Shown here one piece after another: positions 27,385 to 34,053 of a stretch of 34,053 nucleotides of DNA. The notes under the pieces were generated by a model that saw only the letters and a program-made list of their open reading frames with translations, was not told the DNA's origin and ran no database searches. This DNA is from Pseudomonadota bacterium. Its GTDB lineage: Bacteria; Desulfobacterota; Desulfobacteria; Desulfobacterales; Desulfolunaceae. The translations under genes were made by a program, and so were the position numbers. Within the stretch, counting starts at the first letter, position 1. Every line of letters starts with the position of its first letter. Location of the stretch: positions 1-34,053 of the forward strand of contig JAHIRD010000149.1 of assembly GCA_018818835.1 (NCBI GenBank), written 5' to 3'.

Positions 27385-29547
27385 ATGAACAAAGTTGCGT
27401 TTCTGACCACAGAATATGCGATCAAGAAGATTTACGATTTGTCGAAAACACGGGTGAATCTTCACAATACGGAGCATATTCCGGACGGGTCCATTATTTT
27501 TGTTGTAAATCATTTCACGCGCATAGAAACGATTTTCCTTCCGGTCAATATTCAGAAGATCACCGGTGTTCCGGTCTGGTCCCTGGCTGATTCGGGTCTG
27601 TTCAAAGGGTTTGTTGGCGAATTCATCAGCCAGGCAGGCGCCGTCTCCACCCATGACCCGGACAGGGATAAACTTATGGTTCGAAGCCTGTTAACCGGGG
27701 AAGCCAACTGGATCATCTTTCCCGAAGGGCTGATGGTGAAAAACAAGAAGCTCATGCATAACGGTGAATTCATGGTGGGGACGGAAACCGGTGCCAAAAA
27801 ACCCCACACAGGGGCGGGCACCCTGGCCCTGAGGACCGAATTTTACCGTGAACGATTGCGATATGTATCACAACATGACCCGGATGAGTTGAAAAAACTC
27901 CTGGAACTTTTCGGGATTGACTCCCTGGATAACATCTTGAATCGAAGTACCTATATTGTTCCGGTCAATATTACTTACTACCCCATACGGTCCAGGGAAA
28001 ACATCCTCAGTCGCCTGGCCGGGAGCCTGATGGAAAACCCGTCGGAGCGTATGATTGAAGAGATCATGACCGAAGGGACCATGATCCTCTCCGGCGTGGA
28101 TGTGGATGTTCGTTTTGACGAGGCCATCAAGATCAGACCCTATATGCAGAATCCGGTTATCCAGTGGGACATCAATTCAAAAACCCCCATCCGGTTCGAT
28201 GACCCCATCGCGTCCAGGGATATGCTCAGGAACCTTGCACGGAACATCATGCATGGCTATATGACGTCCATATACACCATGACCACGGTGAATCATGATC
28301 ATCTCTTCGCATCCATACTGTATCGCATGCCCCAAGAGAGGATTGACATTGATGATCTGAAACGGCGGGTTTATCTGGCAGCCACCCTGGATCTGTGTGA
28401 TGAGAAGTGTTTTAAACATAAAAGCATGCTGGAAAGCCAGGTTCATCTTTTAACCGATGACCGGTATCAGAAATTTGATAATTTTATGGCCTTTGCCAAA
28501 GACAAAGGGCTTTTGACCATCGAGGAGGACCGGTACCTTGTCAAGAATACCGAGGCGTTTCAAGAGGAAACAAATTTTCACACAACCCGGGGCGATAATC
28601 CTCTGATTGTGATGGCCAATGAAGTGGAGCCCCTGACTGTTCTTCAGTACAACATCCAGCTTTTATCCCAGGAATCGCCTGAACGAATCAAAGAGATGGT
28701 TTATGAACAGCTTTATCAAAAAACCATCAGGGATTTTGAAAAGGACTATTCGGAATTTTATATTGACAAAGAATCCAAACCCAAAGAAATCGGGCGACCC
28801 TATCTCCTGGAAGGTGAAGAAAACAGCACAGGTATTGTCCTGATTCATGGCTATATGGCCGCCCCCCAGGAAGTCCGGGGACTTGCCGATTATCTGAACC
28901 GTCTGGGGTACAGTGTGTTTGCTCCCCGCCTGAAGGGACATGGGACTTCACCGGATGACCTGTGTGAACGTTCGTATATGGAATGGATTGAGTCAGTGGA
29001 AGAAGGCGCCGTGATGATGGTCTGCCGTTATGAATCGGTCGTGGCCGGAGGGTTTTCCACCGGGGCAGGTCTGGCACTGGATATCAGCAGCCGCTTAAAG
29101 GGACTCAAGGGCGTCTTTGCCGTATCCCCCCCCATGAAACTCAAGGATTATTCAGCCAAATTTATACCGGCCGTGAGCGTGTGGAATATGTTGATGGATA
29201 AGTTTCATATTGAGTCAGCCAAAAAAGAGTTCATTGAAAATCATCCTGAAAATCCCCACATCAACTACACACGGAATCCCATTGCAGGCGTCCGTGAGCT
29301 TGAACGCCTGATGAAGGATCTGGAAGACAGGCTGGCCGGCATCACCATTCCCGCCTTTGTGCTTCAATCAGGCATTGACCCGGTGGTCAATGTGAAGGGC
29401 ACCCGGATGATTTACGAACTTCTGGGGTCCCAAAAAAAAGAATATCACCTGTTTCATATCAATCGCCATGGGATTCTCCTGGGTGAAGGGGCTGAACGGG
29501 TCTATAAGACCATCGGAGAGTTTTTGAAAACCCTTAACATGATTTGA
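27385..29547 (+). CDS. Acyltransferase (PlsC/GPAT-like) fused to an alpha/beta hydrolase
   Basis: The 720-residue protein has an N-terminal glycerolipid acyltransferase-like domain: motif I NHFTRIE (H43, E48; the usual HX4D aspartate is replaced by Glu) and motif III FPEG (112-115). A middle region of ~300-470 resembles the helical part of larger acyltransferases but has no clear motif. Residues ~480-720 form an alpha/beta hydrolase with oxyanion HG (H488), nucleophile elbow GFSTG (S558), acid SGID (D665) and catalytic RHG (H695), like monoacylglycerol lipases. There is no signal peptide, so it is probably cytoplasmic or membrane-peripheral. The two activities together suggest lipid remodelling or acyl transfer between lipids (inferred). 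GGAGG lies 4 bases before ATG 27385. It is divergent from buk. Its stop lies inside a repeat that carries a vapC remnant. Confidence 0.85.
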   Translation: MNKVAFLTTEYAIKKIYDLSKTRVNLHNTEHIPDGSIIFVVNHFTRIETIFLPVNIQKITGVPVWSLADSGLFKGFVGEFISQAGAVSTHDPDRDKLMVRSLLTGEANWIIFPEGLMVKNKKLMHNGEFMVGTETGAKKPHTGAGTLALRTEFYRERLRYVSQHDPDELKKLLELFGIDSLDNILNRSTYIVPVNITYYPIRSRENILSRLAGSLMENPSERMIEEIMTEGTMILSGVDVDVRFDEAIKIRPYMQNPVIQWDINSKTPIRFDDPIASRDMLRNLARNIMHGYMTSIYTMTTVNHDHLFASILYRMPQERIDIDDLKRRVYLAATLDLCDEKCFKHKSMLESQVHLLTDDRYQKFDNFMAFAKDKGLLTIEEDRYLVKNTEAFQEETNFHTTRGDNPLIVMANEVEPLTVLQYNIQLLSQESPERIKEMVYEQLYQKTIRDFEKDYSEFYIDKESKPKEIGRPYLLEGEENSTGIVLIHGYMAAPQEVRGLADYLNRLGYSVFAPRLKGHGTSPDDLCERSYMEWIESVEEGAVMMVCRYESVVAGGFSTGAGLALDISSRLKGLKGVFAVSPPMKLKDYSAKFIPAVSVWNMLMDKFHIESAKKEFIENHPENPHINYTRNPIAGVRELERLMKDLEDRLAGITIPAFVLQSGIDPVVNVKGTRMIYELLGSQKKEYHLFHINRHGILLGEGAERVYKTIGEFLKTLNMI

Positions 29548-29649
29548 AATAGAGACAAGCTGACAAAAAAAATGGTATTCGTTCACGGTCAAAAATGGGC
29601 CGCCCCGAAACACAAAAGCCCCCTCACGGGCACACCCTCTATTAAGGTG
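29543..29649. repeat. Direct repeat R, copy 1 (upstream of vapBC), including a vapC 3' remnant
   Basis: Aligns with 30495-30599 over its whole length with scattered differences. Its first 21 bases read TTT GAA ATA GAG ACA AGC TGA (FEIETS-stop), matching the last codons of vapC (FEIEQS-stop) at 18 of 21 bases. So this is the tail of a second, lost vapC plus its downstream DNA. The rest of the gap to 29910 contains a GCACACC/GGTGTGC hairpin (~29630-29651) and a short hydrophobic open frame (MMVTMISVVMIVMAGYT, ~29728-29805) without a ribosome-binding site. Confidence 0.75.
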
Positions 29650-29849
29650 TGCTGTGCCCACCAAAAAGCCCGACTCCTTATAAAATGCGACACCGCTCGA
29701 TAAGGCGATCAATAAACACGATGCGGTGATGATGGTAACCATGATTTCGGTTGTTATGATTGTCATGGCAGGTTACACCTGCCTGGCTGCCAAGGTTTTG
29801 GGGTAGATTAAATCCGAATTATGCAAACGGTGATTAAGCCAAAGTGGCT

Positions 29850-29904
29850 TTGACATGCAAATGTTTGTGTGATATTTTGTGTAATATAATGTGTAAACAG
29901 GAGG
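29850..29904 (+). promoter_or_regulatory. vapBC promoter and putative operator
   Basis: A perfect TTGACA (29850-29855), 17 bases, then TATTTT (29873-29878) preceded by TGA, an extended -10. Across it run three 12-base direct repeats: TTTGTGTGATAT (29864-29875), TTTGTGTAATAT (29876-29887) and AATGTGTAAACA (29888-29899). Toxin-antitoxin operons are usually repressed by their own complex, so these are likely operator half-sites. AGGAGG (29899-29904) is the vapB ribosome-binding site. Confidence 0.65.
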
Positions 29905-29910
29905 TCTGCC

Positions 29911-30108
29911 ATGGCGACAAACTTAGCTATCGATCCGAACTTACTGCAAAAAGCCTTAGAAATTAGCGGGTTGAAAACCAAGAAGGAAACTGTTAATTTG
30001 GCTTTACAAGAGTTTATTAACAGACATAAGCAAATAGAACTATTGGATCTTTTTGGCAAAATGGACCCGGATCCCAGCTATGATTATAAAAAAGGAAGAG
30101 CCCGGTGA
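29911..30108 (+). CDS. vapB: VapB-type antitoxin
   Basis: The 65-residue protein has a short N-terminal strand followed by a helical segment, NLAIDPNLLQKALEISGLKT, then KKETVNLALQEFI. This is a ribbon-helix-helix DNA-binding pattern of the VapB/DUF2191 kind. The acidic C-terminal part (LFGKMDPDPSYDYKKGRAR) would wrap the toxin. ATG 29911 has AGGAGG 6 bases upstream. Its TGA overlaps the toxin start (GTGA), so the two are translationally coupled. It is expected to neutralise VapC and repress the operon. Confidence 0.88.
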   Translation: MATNLAIDPNLLQKALEISGLKTKKETVNLALQEFINRHKQIELLDLFGKMDPDPSYDYKKGRAR

Positions 30109-30515
30109 AAGTTCTCGTCGATACTCCCATCTGGTCTTATGCCTTACGGACCCAACAAAAAGAATACCAGCATGAAGTAGCGCAGCTTGAATCCCTCATC
30201 AAAGATCAAAGGGCCCTGATCATTGGGCCAATTCGTCAAGAAATTCTTTCCGGTTATAGTGACTTCAAGAAATTTAAAATATTGAAAGAAAAACTATCTT
30301 ATTTTGAAAATTCACTTATTCAAGATTCCGATTATGAAATTGCAGCCGAAATGTGTAATCAATGCCGGAAAAAAGGAATCCAAGGCTCTCACATTGATTT
30401 CCTCATATGTGCTGTTGCCAAAAGATTGGATACCCCCATCTTCACCACAGACAAAGATTTCATCCATTATAAAAAGATTCTTCCTATAAAATTATTTGAA
30501 ATAGAACAAAGCTGA
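30105..30515 (+). CDS. vapC: VapC-type PIN-domain ribonuclease toxin
   Basis: VapC toxins are Mg-dependent endoribonucleases that cut tRNA or rRNA. The 136-residue protein keeps the PIN acidic residues: D6 in VLVDTPIW, E46 in RQEILSG, D98 in SHIDFLICAVA and D116 (with D118) in TTDKDF, so it appears active. It starts at GTG 30105, overlapping the antitoxin stop by 4 bases. The last codons (FEIEQS) lie inside direct repeat R, whose other copy at 29543 preserves the same tail of a second vapC. The RNA target is not readable. Confidence 0.9.
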   Translation: MKVLVDTPIWSYALRTQQKEYQHEVAQLESLIKDQRALIIGPIRQEILSGYSDFKKFKILKEKLSYFENSLIQDSDYEIAAEMCNQCRKKGIQGSHIDFLICAVAKRLDTPIFTTDKDFIHYKKILPIKLFEIEQS

Positions 30516-30599
30516 CAAAAAAAGGTATTCGTTCACCATCAAAGATGTGCCGCCCCAAACCACGAAAGCCCCCTCAAGGGCGACGCCCTCTAGTAGGTG
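30495..30599. repeat. Direct repeat R, copy 2 (downstream of vapBC)
   Basis: Starts within the last codons of vapC and runs to GGTGG, aligned along its whole length with 29543-29649; shared blocks include GGTATTCGTTCAC and AAAGCCCCCTCA. Together the copies bracket vapBC as ~105-bp direct repeats about 950 bases apart. A third, more diverged piece lies at 33853-33905. Just beyond it a short frame starting GTG 30597 and ending TAG 30734 encodes one strong transmembrane stretch (FFWVLVLVCIVIVIIR) in a different frame from the PEGA sequence that follows. Confidence 0.72.
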
Positions 30600-31150
30600 G
30601 AGATCCTGAAACCCCAAACGAAGACAGGTTTTTGGTCGGATTACGGTGCTCCGTTCTTTTGGGTTCTGGTATTGGTTTGTATCGTCATCGTGATTATCAG
30701 AAATGGGGCAATAACAGAAATAATGACCAGATAGATGACGTTCATTCAACCATATCAGCCAACGTTGGGGTTTTGAAACTCACCACCACACCTCAGGGTG
30801 CAACGGTGTATCTGGATAATCGTAAAAAGGGTGAGACCCCTTTGACCCTTGGCAATGTTATAACAGGCAGCCGGTCTCTTCGTTTTGAACGTGATGGCTA
30901 CAAGTCGGAAAGCAAGGAAATCCAAGTCAACAAAGATGAAGTCAGCAGCCTGACTGTGACCCTGACCAGAGGAAAATGAAATCTGACAATCCAAACAACC
31001 CCGTCAGGTGCTTTGGCCTGGGTGGATGGTGTGAAGCAGAAGGAAAAGACGCCGTTGACCGTATATGGGTTGGCCGCCGGGAACCACAGTCTCAAACTTT
31101 TTTGTGAAGGGTATGTCAGGGAAACATTGGATGTGACTGTTTCCGATTAG
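30545..31150 (+). pseudogene. Broken 5' part of a PEGA-domain/beta-helix gene
   Basis: An open frame (30545-30979) encodes a clear PEGA domain, GVLKLTTTPQGATVYLDN, then KKGETPLTLGNVI. It is stopped by TGA (30977-30979). The same frame resumes at once with a second PEGA domain (NLTIQTTPSGALAWVDG, then KTPLTVYGLAAGNHSLKLF) until TAG (31148-31150), and then continues into the downstream beta-helix frame. No frameshift is needed across the three pieces. The first ~70 residues are translated repeat DNA and not genuine protein. The original N terminus is missing; a membrane segment in another frame at 30597-30734 may be part of it. Confidence 0.75.
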
Positions 31151-31189
31151 AAAACTGAAGTTATCACCAGCACCCTTGGCTCTATTCCT

Positions 31190-32332
31190 GTGGGCGGACT
31201 TTATGTGGACACAGTTCCTTTGGAGGCCAGTGTGAAAATTCTCAATATCAAACCGAAGTTCACCCAGGGAATGGAACTTCAGAATGGGAAATACCATGTC
31301 CAGGTATCGGCCCCGGGACATATCACATGCCACACCTGGTTCGAGGTCAAGAAATCCCAAAAGAATTATCTGAAAATTGAGCTTTCAAAAAACGTGATTC
31401 AAGTGTCCGAGGCAAGAACACGTTATAACAACGCATCCGGCGGGGCATATGCCCTGGCAGCAAGCGCTGAGGAAATTTCTAAAGCCATCGCAGACGCCCC
31501 TAACGGTTCTACGATTCGGATTCCACCGGGTACCTACACCATTCCCGGCTATGCTCTCTACAAAGATTTAACCCTCCTGGGCTCCAACCCCTATTCCACT
31601 GAACTGGTGTTGTCTGACACGATGATGGCTATTTTGAGTGGTCATCTGGACCTGTCCGGCCTTTCGATTCGATACGCATCGGAAAAAGGGAATCCGGTCT
31701 GTTACTCCGGAGAGGGTGCCACATTGTCTGTCACGAATTGTCGAGCCACTGGTGGAACCTATTCAGGTATTGACGTGAACGGAGCCGCCACAGTAACGCA
31801 ATGTGAAATTATCGGGAACAAGCAGGCAGGTGTGCATGTTTATGGTAAAAGCAAAGTTCGGGTCATAAAAAGTTATGTGGCGGAAAACTGGTCAAATGGG
31901 TTTGCCTTCAAAGAAGGTGCTGTACCGGATATTATCCAATGTGTGGTTGTTGGGAATAAAGGTTCAGGAATCGGTGTATACGAAGGAGGGAATCCAACAG
32001 TAAAGGGATGTGATATTTTTCAGAATAACCAATTTGGGATTTGTATTACTCAACAGGGTAAAGGTGTGTTTCAGGAATGCACGATCACTGAAAATATTTT
32101 GTCCGGGGTGTTGATTCGAGACGGTTCGGCCCCCCAGGTTGAGCAATGCACCATTGCCGAGAATAAGCAGACGGGTATCATTTTTGTTGAAAAAGGGATG
32201 GGTTCAATTATTGGCAATACTATTTACGGTAATGGGTATGATGCAATCGATGTCAGTGAGGGATGCAAACCCACGTTTTCCGGCAATGACGTCAAAGGAT
32301 CGTTGACGGGTATTGCACGGGATAAGTTATAA
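31190..32332 (+). CDS. Third PEGA-like repeat and right-handed parallel beta-helix domain, downstream part of the broken gene
   Basis: The 380-codon open frame is the continuation of the PEGA gene in the same frame. It holds a third PEGA-like repeat (~1-65, VSAPGHITCHTWFEV), then a pectate-lyase/NosD-like beta-helix (~85-375). The helix has at least eight ~23-residue coils of the type GNKQAGVHVYGKSKVRV and ENKQTGIIFVEKG. Such proteins are usually exported and bind or cleave polysaccharide, or act as scaffolds. Here there is no signal peptide and no ribosome-binding site before GTG 31190, so it is probably not expressed as an independent protein. Codon use is still normal, suggesting the stops arose recently. 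Confidence 0.7.
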   Translation: MGGLYVDTVPLEASVKILNIKPKFTQGMELQNGKYHVQVSAPGHITCHTWFEVKKSQKNYLKIELSKNVIQVSEARTRYNNASGGAYALAASAEEISKAIADAPNGSTIRIPPGTYTIPGYALYKDLTLLGSNPYSTELVLSDTMMAILSGHLDLSGLSIRYASEKGNPVCYSGEGATLSVTNCRATGGTYSGIDVNGAATVTQCEIIGNKQAGVHVYGKSKVRVIKSYVAENWSNGFAFKEGAVPDIIQCVVVGNKGSGIGVYEGGNPTVKGCDIFQNNQFGICITQQGKGVFQECTITENILSGVLIRDGSAPQVEQCTIAENKQTGIIFVEKGMGSIIGNTIYGNGYDAIDVSEGCKPTFSGNDVKGSLTGIARDKL

Positions 32333-32433
32333 ATGGTCACGGTCATAAAACCCATTCCGACAATGGAATTATATTAAAAGTACAAAACGTATTTTATAAA
32401 AATGCAAATAAAACATAAATACATTTTCATAAA

Positions 32434-32462
32434 TTGACATAATGATTGAAATATATGAAAAT
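32434..32462 (+). promoter_or_regulatory. Candidate promoter for the AAA/DUF4143 gene
   Basis: A perfect TTGACA (32434-32439) is followed after 17 bases by GAAAAT (32457-32462), four of six -10 matches, in AT-rich DNA. Transcription would start near 32469, leaving a ~20-base leader that still includes AAGGAGG (32474-32480) before ATG 32488. Confidence 0.4.
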
Positions 32463-32487
32463 ACAATTTCAATAAGGAGGTGCCATT

Positions 32488-33693
32488 ATGTTGAATTATT
32501 TTAGGAATAAGCAGGCTCGTATACTTCAGGCGGTTCCGGAGGGGTTTATCCGAGAGCGATATATGAAACCCCTGGAGTCTGACAACAGGTTGGTGGGTCT
32601 GATCGGACCACGGGGAGTCGGGAAGACGACGCTGATGCTGCAATATCTGAAAAAGAACTTTAAGGTGAGCGAGTTTTTGTATTTCAGTGCGGATGATGTC
32701 TATGTCGCTGATACGAAGCTGGTTGATATTGCCGAAGAGTTTGTCCGGAATGGCGGTGTAGTCCTTGCGGTTGATGAAATTCATAAATACGGGAATTGGG
32801 CACAGGAAGTTAAAAATATCTATGATTCGTTTCCGGATCTTCGGGTCCGGTTCAGCGGTTCATCCATGTTGAACCTTCTTTATCAAAGCGTTGATCTGAG
32901 TCGGCGGTGTGTGACGGTGACCATGAACACACTCAGTTTTCATGAATTTATCGGAATCAAGCGGGGTGTCACATTGCCCGAGTATTCGTTTGACGATATT
33001 CTTGCATCGGGATACGAGATCGGCCAGGACATTGCCTTGTCCCGGTCCAACCTTTACAGTGACTTTAAGGATTATCTGAAGCACGGGGCCTATCCTTTTT
33101 TTGTGGAAGATACGGATGCGTATAAAAACAAGCTGTTTAACGCTTTGCAAAAAATCATCAACGAAGACATTCCCTCTTGCCATGCCATTGATTTTGCACA
33201 GATTTGTATTTTTAAAAAGCTGATCGCAAAACTCATTGAAGCCAGTCTTCCCTATAAGGTCAATGTGTCAAAACTCGCTTCCGAGTTCGGGATTTCCCAG
33301 CCCACCCTTTCGACCTATCTGGATATTTTAAAGGATACGAAAATTTTCCGGCCCATCAAAAAATTTTCGGCAAAGGTGTCAAAGAAACCAGCCAAGATTC
33401 TTTTTGATAATACCAGCATTCTTCATGCTTATGCTGATGAGTTCGGTGTGGATGTCAATGCCGGGACCGAACGGGAAACCTTTTTTGTCACTTGTTTTAA
33501 AGATATCTTTTATTCCGATGTGGGAGATTTCAGGGTGAAGGATGTTGTTTTTGAAACAGGGGGGCGAGGCAAATCCATGAAGCAGATCCAGGGGCTTGAA
33601 AAGGCTTACCTTGTTATTGACACGGACTATACAACGGATTCCAAACGGATTCCGCTTTGGTTGTTTGGGATGATGGGGCAGGGGGAATGGTGA
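32488..33693 (+). CDS. AAA-14/DUF4143 family ATP-binding protein
   Basis: The 401-residue cytoplasmic protein has Walker A GPRGVGKTT (40-48), Walker B VVLAVDEIHK (D96, E97) and a GSSMLNL sensor segment. A C-terminal DUF4143 region with a winged-helix-like stretch (KLASEFGISQPTLSTYLDIL) and a nuclease-fold-like end follows. The family is widespread, mobile and of unknown function; a link to defence or plasmid-like elements is often suspected but not proven. AAGGAGG stands 7 bases before ATG 32488. The last residues, MMGQGEW, come from a G-rich tract; many relatives end soon after IPLWLFG, so the natural end may have been altered. It lies in the accessory zone next to vapBC and transposase DNA. 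Confidence 0.88.
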   Translation: MLNYFRNKQARILQAVPEGFIRERYMKPLESDNRLVGLIGPRGVGKTTLMLQYLKKNFKVSEFLYFSADDVYVADTKLVDIAEEFVRNGGVVLAVDEIHKYGNWAQEVKNIYDSFPDLRVRFSGSSMLNLLYQSVDLSRRCVTVTMNTLSFHEFIGIKRGVTLPEYSFDDILASGYEIGQDIALSRSNLYSDFKDYLKHGAYPFFVEDTDAYKNKLFNALQKIINEDIPSCHAIDFAQICIFKKLIAKLIEASLPYKVNVSKLASEFGISQPTLSTYLDILKDTKIFRPIKKFSAKVSKKPAKILFDNTSILHAYADEFGVDVNAGTERETFFVTCFKDIFYSDVGDFRVKDVVFETGGRGKSMKQIQGLEKAYLVIDTDYTTDSKRIPLWLFGMMGQGEW

Positions 33694-33720
33694 ATGGGGA
33701 AGAGGGAAGGGGGAAGGGGG
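33675..33720 (+). repeat. G-rich tract with G-quadruplex motif
   Basis: Six runs of three or more G occur in 46 bases. The last four (GGGG 33696-33699, GGG 33704-33706, GGGGG 33709-33713, GGGGG 33716-33720) are separated by loops of only 4, 2 and 2 bases, which satisfies the usual intramolecular quadruplex rule. The tract contains the stop codon of the DUF4143 gene and continues beyond it. Confidence 0.7.
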
Positions 33721-33770
33721 AAAATGAAATATCCAACGGTGGGGTTTTTTAAAAGGATGAGAGCCAAATC

Positions 33771-33787
33771 GGTGGGTACAGCCCACC
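33771..33787. repeat. Short inverted repeat GGTGGG/CCCACC
   Basis: GGTGGG (33771-33776) and CCCACC (33782-33787) around a 5-base centre form a hairpin. A similar piece, CTGTGCCCACC, occurs near 29652 next to repeat R copy 1. Nothing else recognisable lies between 33721 and 33850. Confidence 0.4.
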
Positions 33788-33852
33788 CTACGAGGTCTTT
33801 CGCAAGGGCGGAGGGTTTTGTTATGCGGTCAAGGGCCTGGAAATAAATGGAT

Positions 33853-33905
33853 GACACGGCCCACAAAACGAAAGCCGTCTCACGGGCAACACCCTATAGT
33901 AGTCA
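33853..33905. repeat. Diverged third piece of repeat R
   Basis: CACAAAACGAAAGCC, TCACGGGCAACACCCTATAGTAG resembles the inner part of repeat R at 29600-29645 and 30555-30597 (ACGAAAGCCCCCTC, ACGCCCTCTAGTAG). It is the right-most of three copies around the accessory zone and ends just before the transposase leader. Confidence 0.55.
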
Positions 33906-33926
33906 GCTATAGTATACAAAAAAAAA

Positions 33927-34006
33927 GGATGACCTTTATTCCAAGAAGAAATAGTTTTTTGTTAAGCCATAACCAAAACCTAAAACTTAAAGGATAAAGG
34001 TCATCC
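33927..34006. repeat. Inverted repeat enclosing the transposase leader, covering its ribosome-binding site
   Basis: GGATGACCTTTATTCC (33927-33942) pairs with GGATAAAGGTCATCC (33992-34006) with a single bulged T. The right arm contains AAAGGT (33996-34001), the likely ribosome-binding site for ATG 34009. These may be part of the left end of the insertion sequence. The repeat would fold only in transcripts entering from outside. Confidence 0.6.
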
Positions 34007-34008
34007 AG

Positions 34009-34053
34009 ATGAAAAAAAAAGCGTATCGAGCAATAGAAGTCAAGAAAATAAAT
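34009..34053 (+). CDS. N-terminal end of a probable transposase (partial)
   Basis: ATG 34009 opens a frame of 15 codons to the end of the window, MKKKAYRAIEVKKIN. AAAGGT lies 7 bases upstream and a 15-bp inverted repeat encloses the leader. The start resembles IS110-family transposases (for which (K)YRAIEVKKIN-like openings occur), but 15 residues are too few to be sure. If correct, the non-coding DNA before it could hold the bridge RNA of the element. Confidence 0.4.
   Translation, partial: MKKKAYRAIEVKKIN

Noticed and set aside
29567-29660. Shared - strand peptide (EGAF, then VNEY pattern) in both copies of repeat R as a conserved gene
   Set aside because: The resemblance is explained by the repeated DNA itself; neither frame has a plausible start.
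30977-31150. Programmed selenocysteine/pyrrolysine insertion at TGA and TAG
   Set aside because: Kept only as a remote option in the findings: no convincing SECIS-like hairpin was found after the TGA, and PEGA/beta-helix proteins are not known to need either residue.

Overview
The window looks like chromosomal DNA of a marine-type sulfate reducer of the order Desulfobacterales (Desulfobacterota, formerly Deltaproteobacteria). This is inferred from gene content: a Ptb/Buk acyl-phosphate pair, an ADP-forming acyl-CoA synthetase, a MalT-like/BTAD regulator, PEGA and beta-helix proteins, and intergenic DNA full of short palindromic repeats. No rRNA or tRNA gene was seen, so the genus is not assigned.

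Left part (1-4461): the tail of an unidentified gene, then der (ribosome-assembly GTPase), a LysE/RhtB exporter and rarA (AAA+ replication-fork ATPase), all on the + strand. Gaps hold a promoter, twin hairpins with complementary loops and several repeat families.

Middle (4462-16458): on the - strand, a large secreted lipoprotein peptidase (fungalysin M36 plus an Ig-like domain, an LVIVD propeller and a duplicated C-terminal module). Next is a two-gene - strand unit: an ADP-forming acyl-CoA synthetase followed by a single polypeptide joining a short-chain dehydrogenase/reductase (SDR) to a radical SAM/SPASM enzyme. It is divergent from a 1061-residue MalT-like/BTAD regulator that probably controls it. 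This three-gene locus is the best candidate for an undescribed pathway.

Right-middle (16588-27384): a 1502-residue exported LRR/Calx-beta/NBR1-like Ig protein with a recent 843-bp internal tandem duplication. It is convergent with a hybrid histidine kinase of the 7TM-DISM class. Then come a MITE-like foldback element and a - strand set buk, ptb and a YkgJ-type cysteine-cluster gene. A dispersed repeat sits between buk and ptb.

Right end (27385-34053): an acyltransferase fused to an alpha/beta hydrolase, driven by a good sigma70-type promoter, then an accessory zone. That zone contains a VapBC toxin-antitoxin module bracketed by ~105-bp direct repeats, one of which carries a remnant of a second vapC tail. 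It also contains a PEGA/beta-helix gene broken by two in-frame stops, an AAA/DUF4143 ATPase whose 3' end runs into a G-quadruplex-type tract, and the first codons of a probable transposase preceded by an inverted repeat that could hide its ribosome-binding site.

Two themes recur: acyl-CoA/acyl-phosphate/lipid chemistry (acyl-CoA synthetase, Ptb, Buk, acyltransferase-hydrolase, SDR) and large exported multi-domain surface proteins. All functions come from motif reading by eye; no database search was run.
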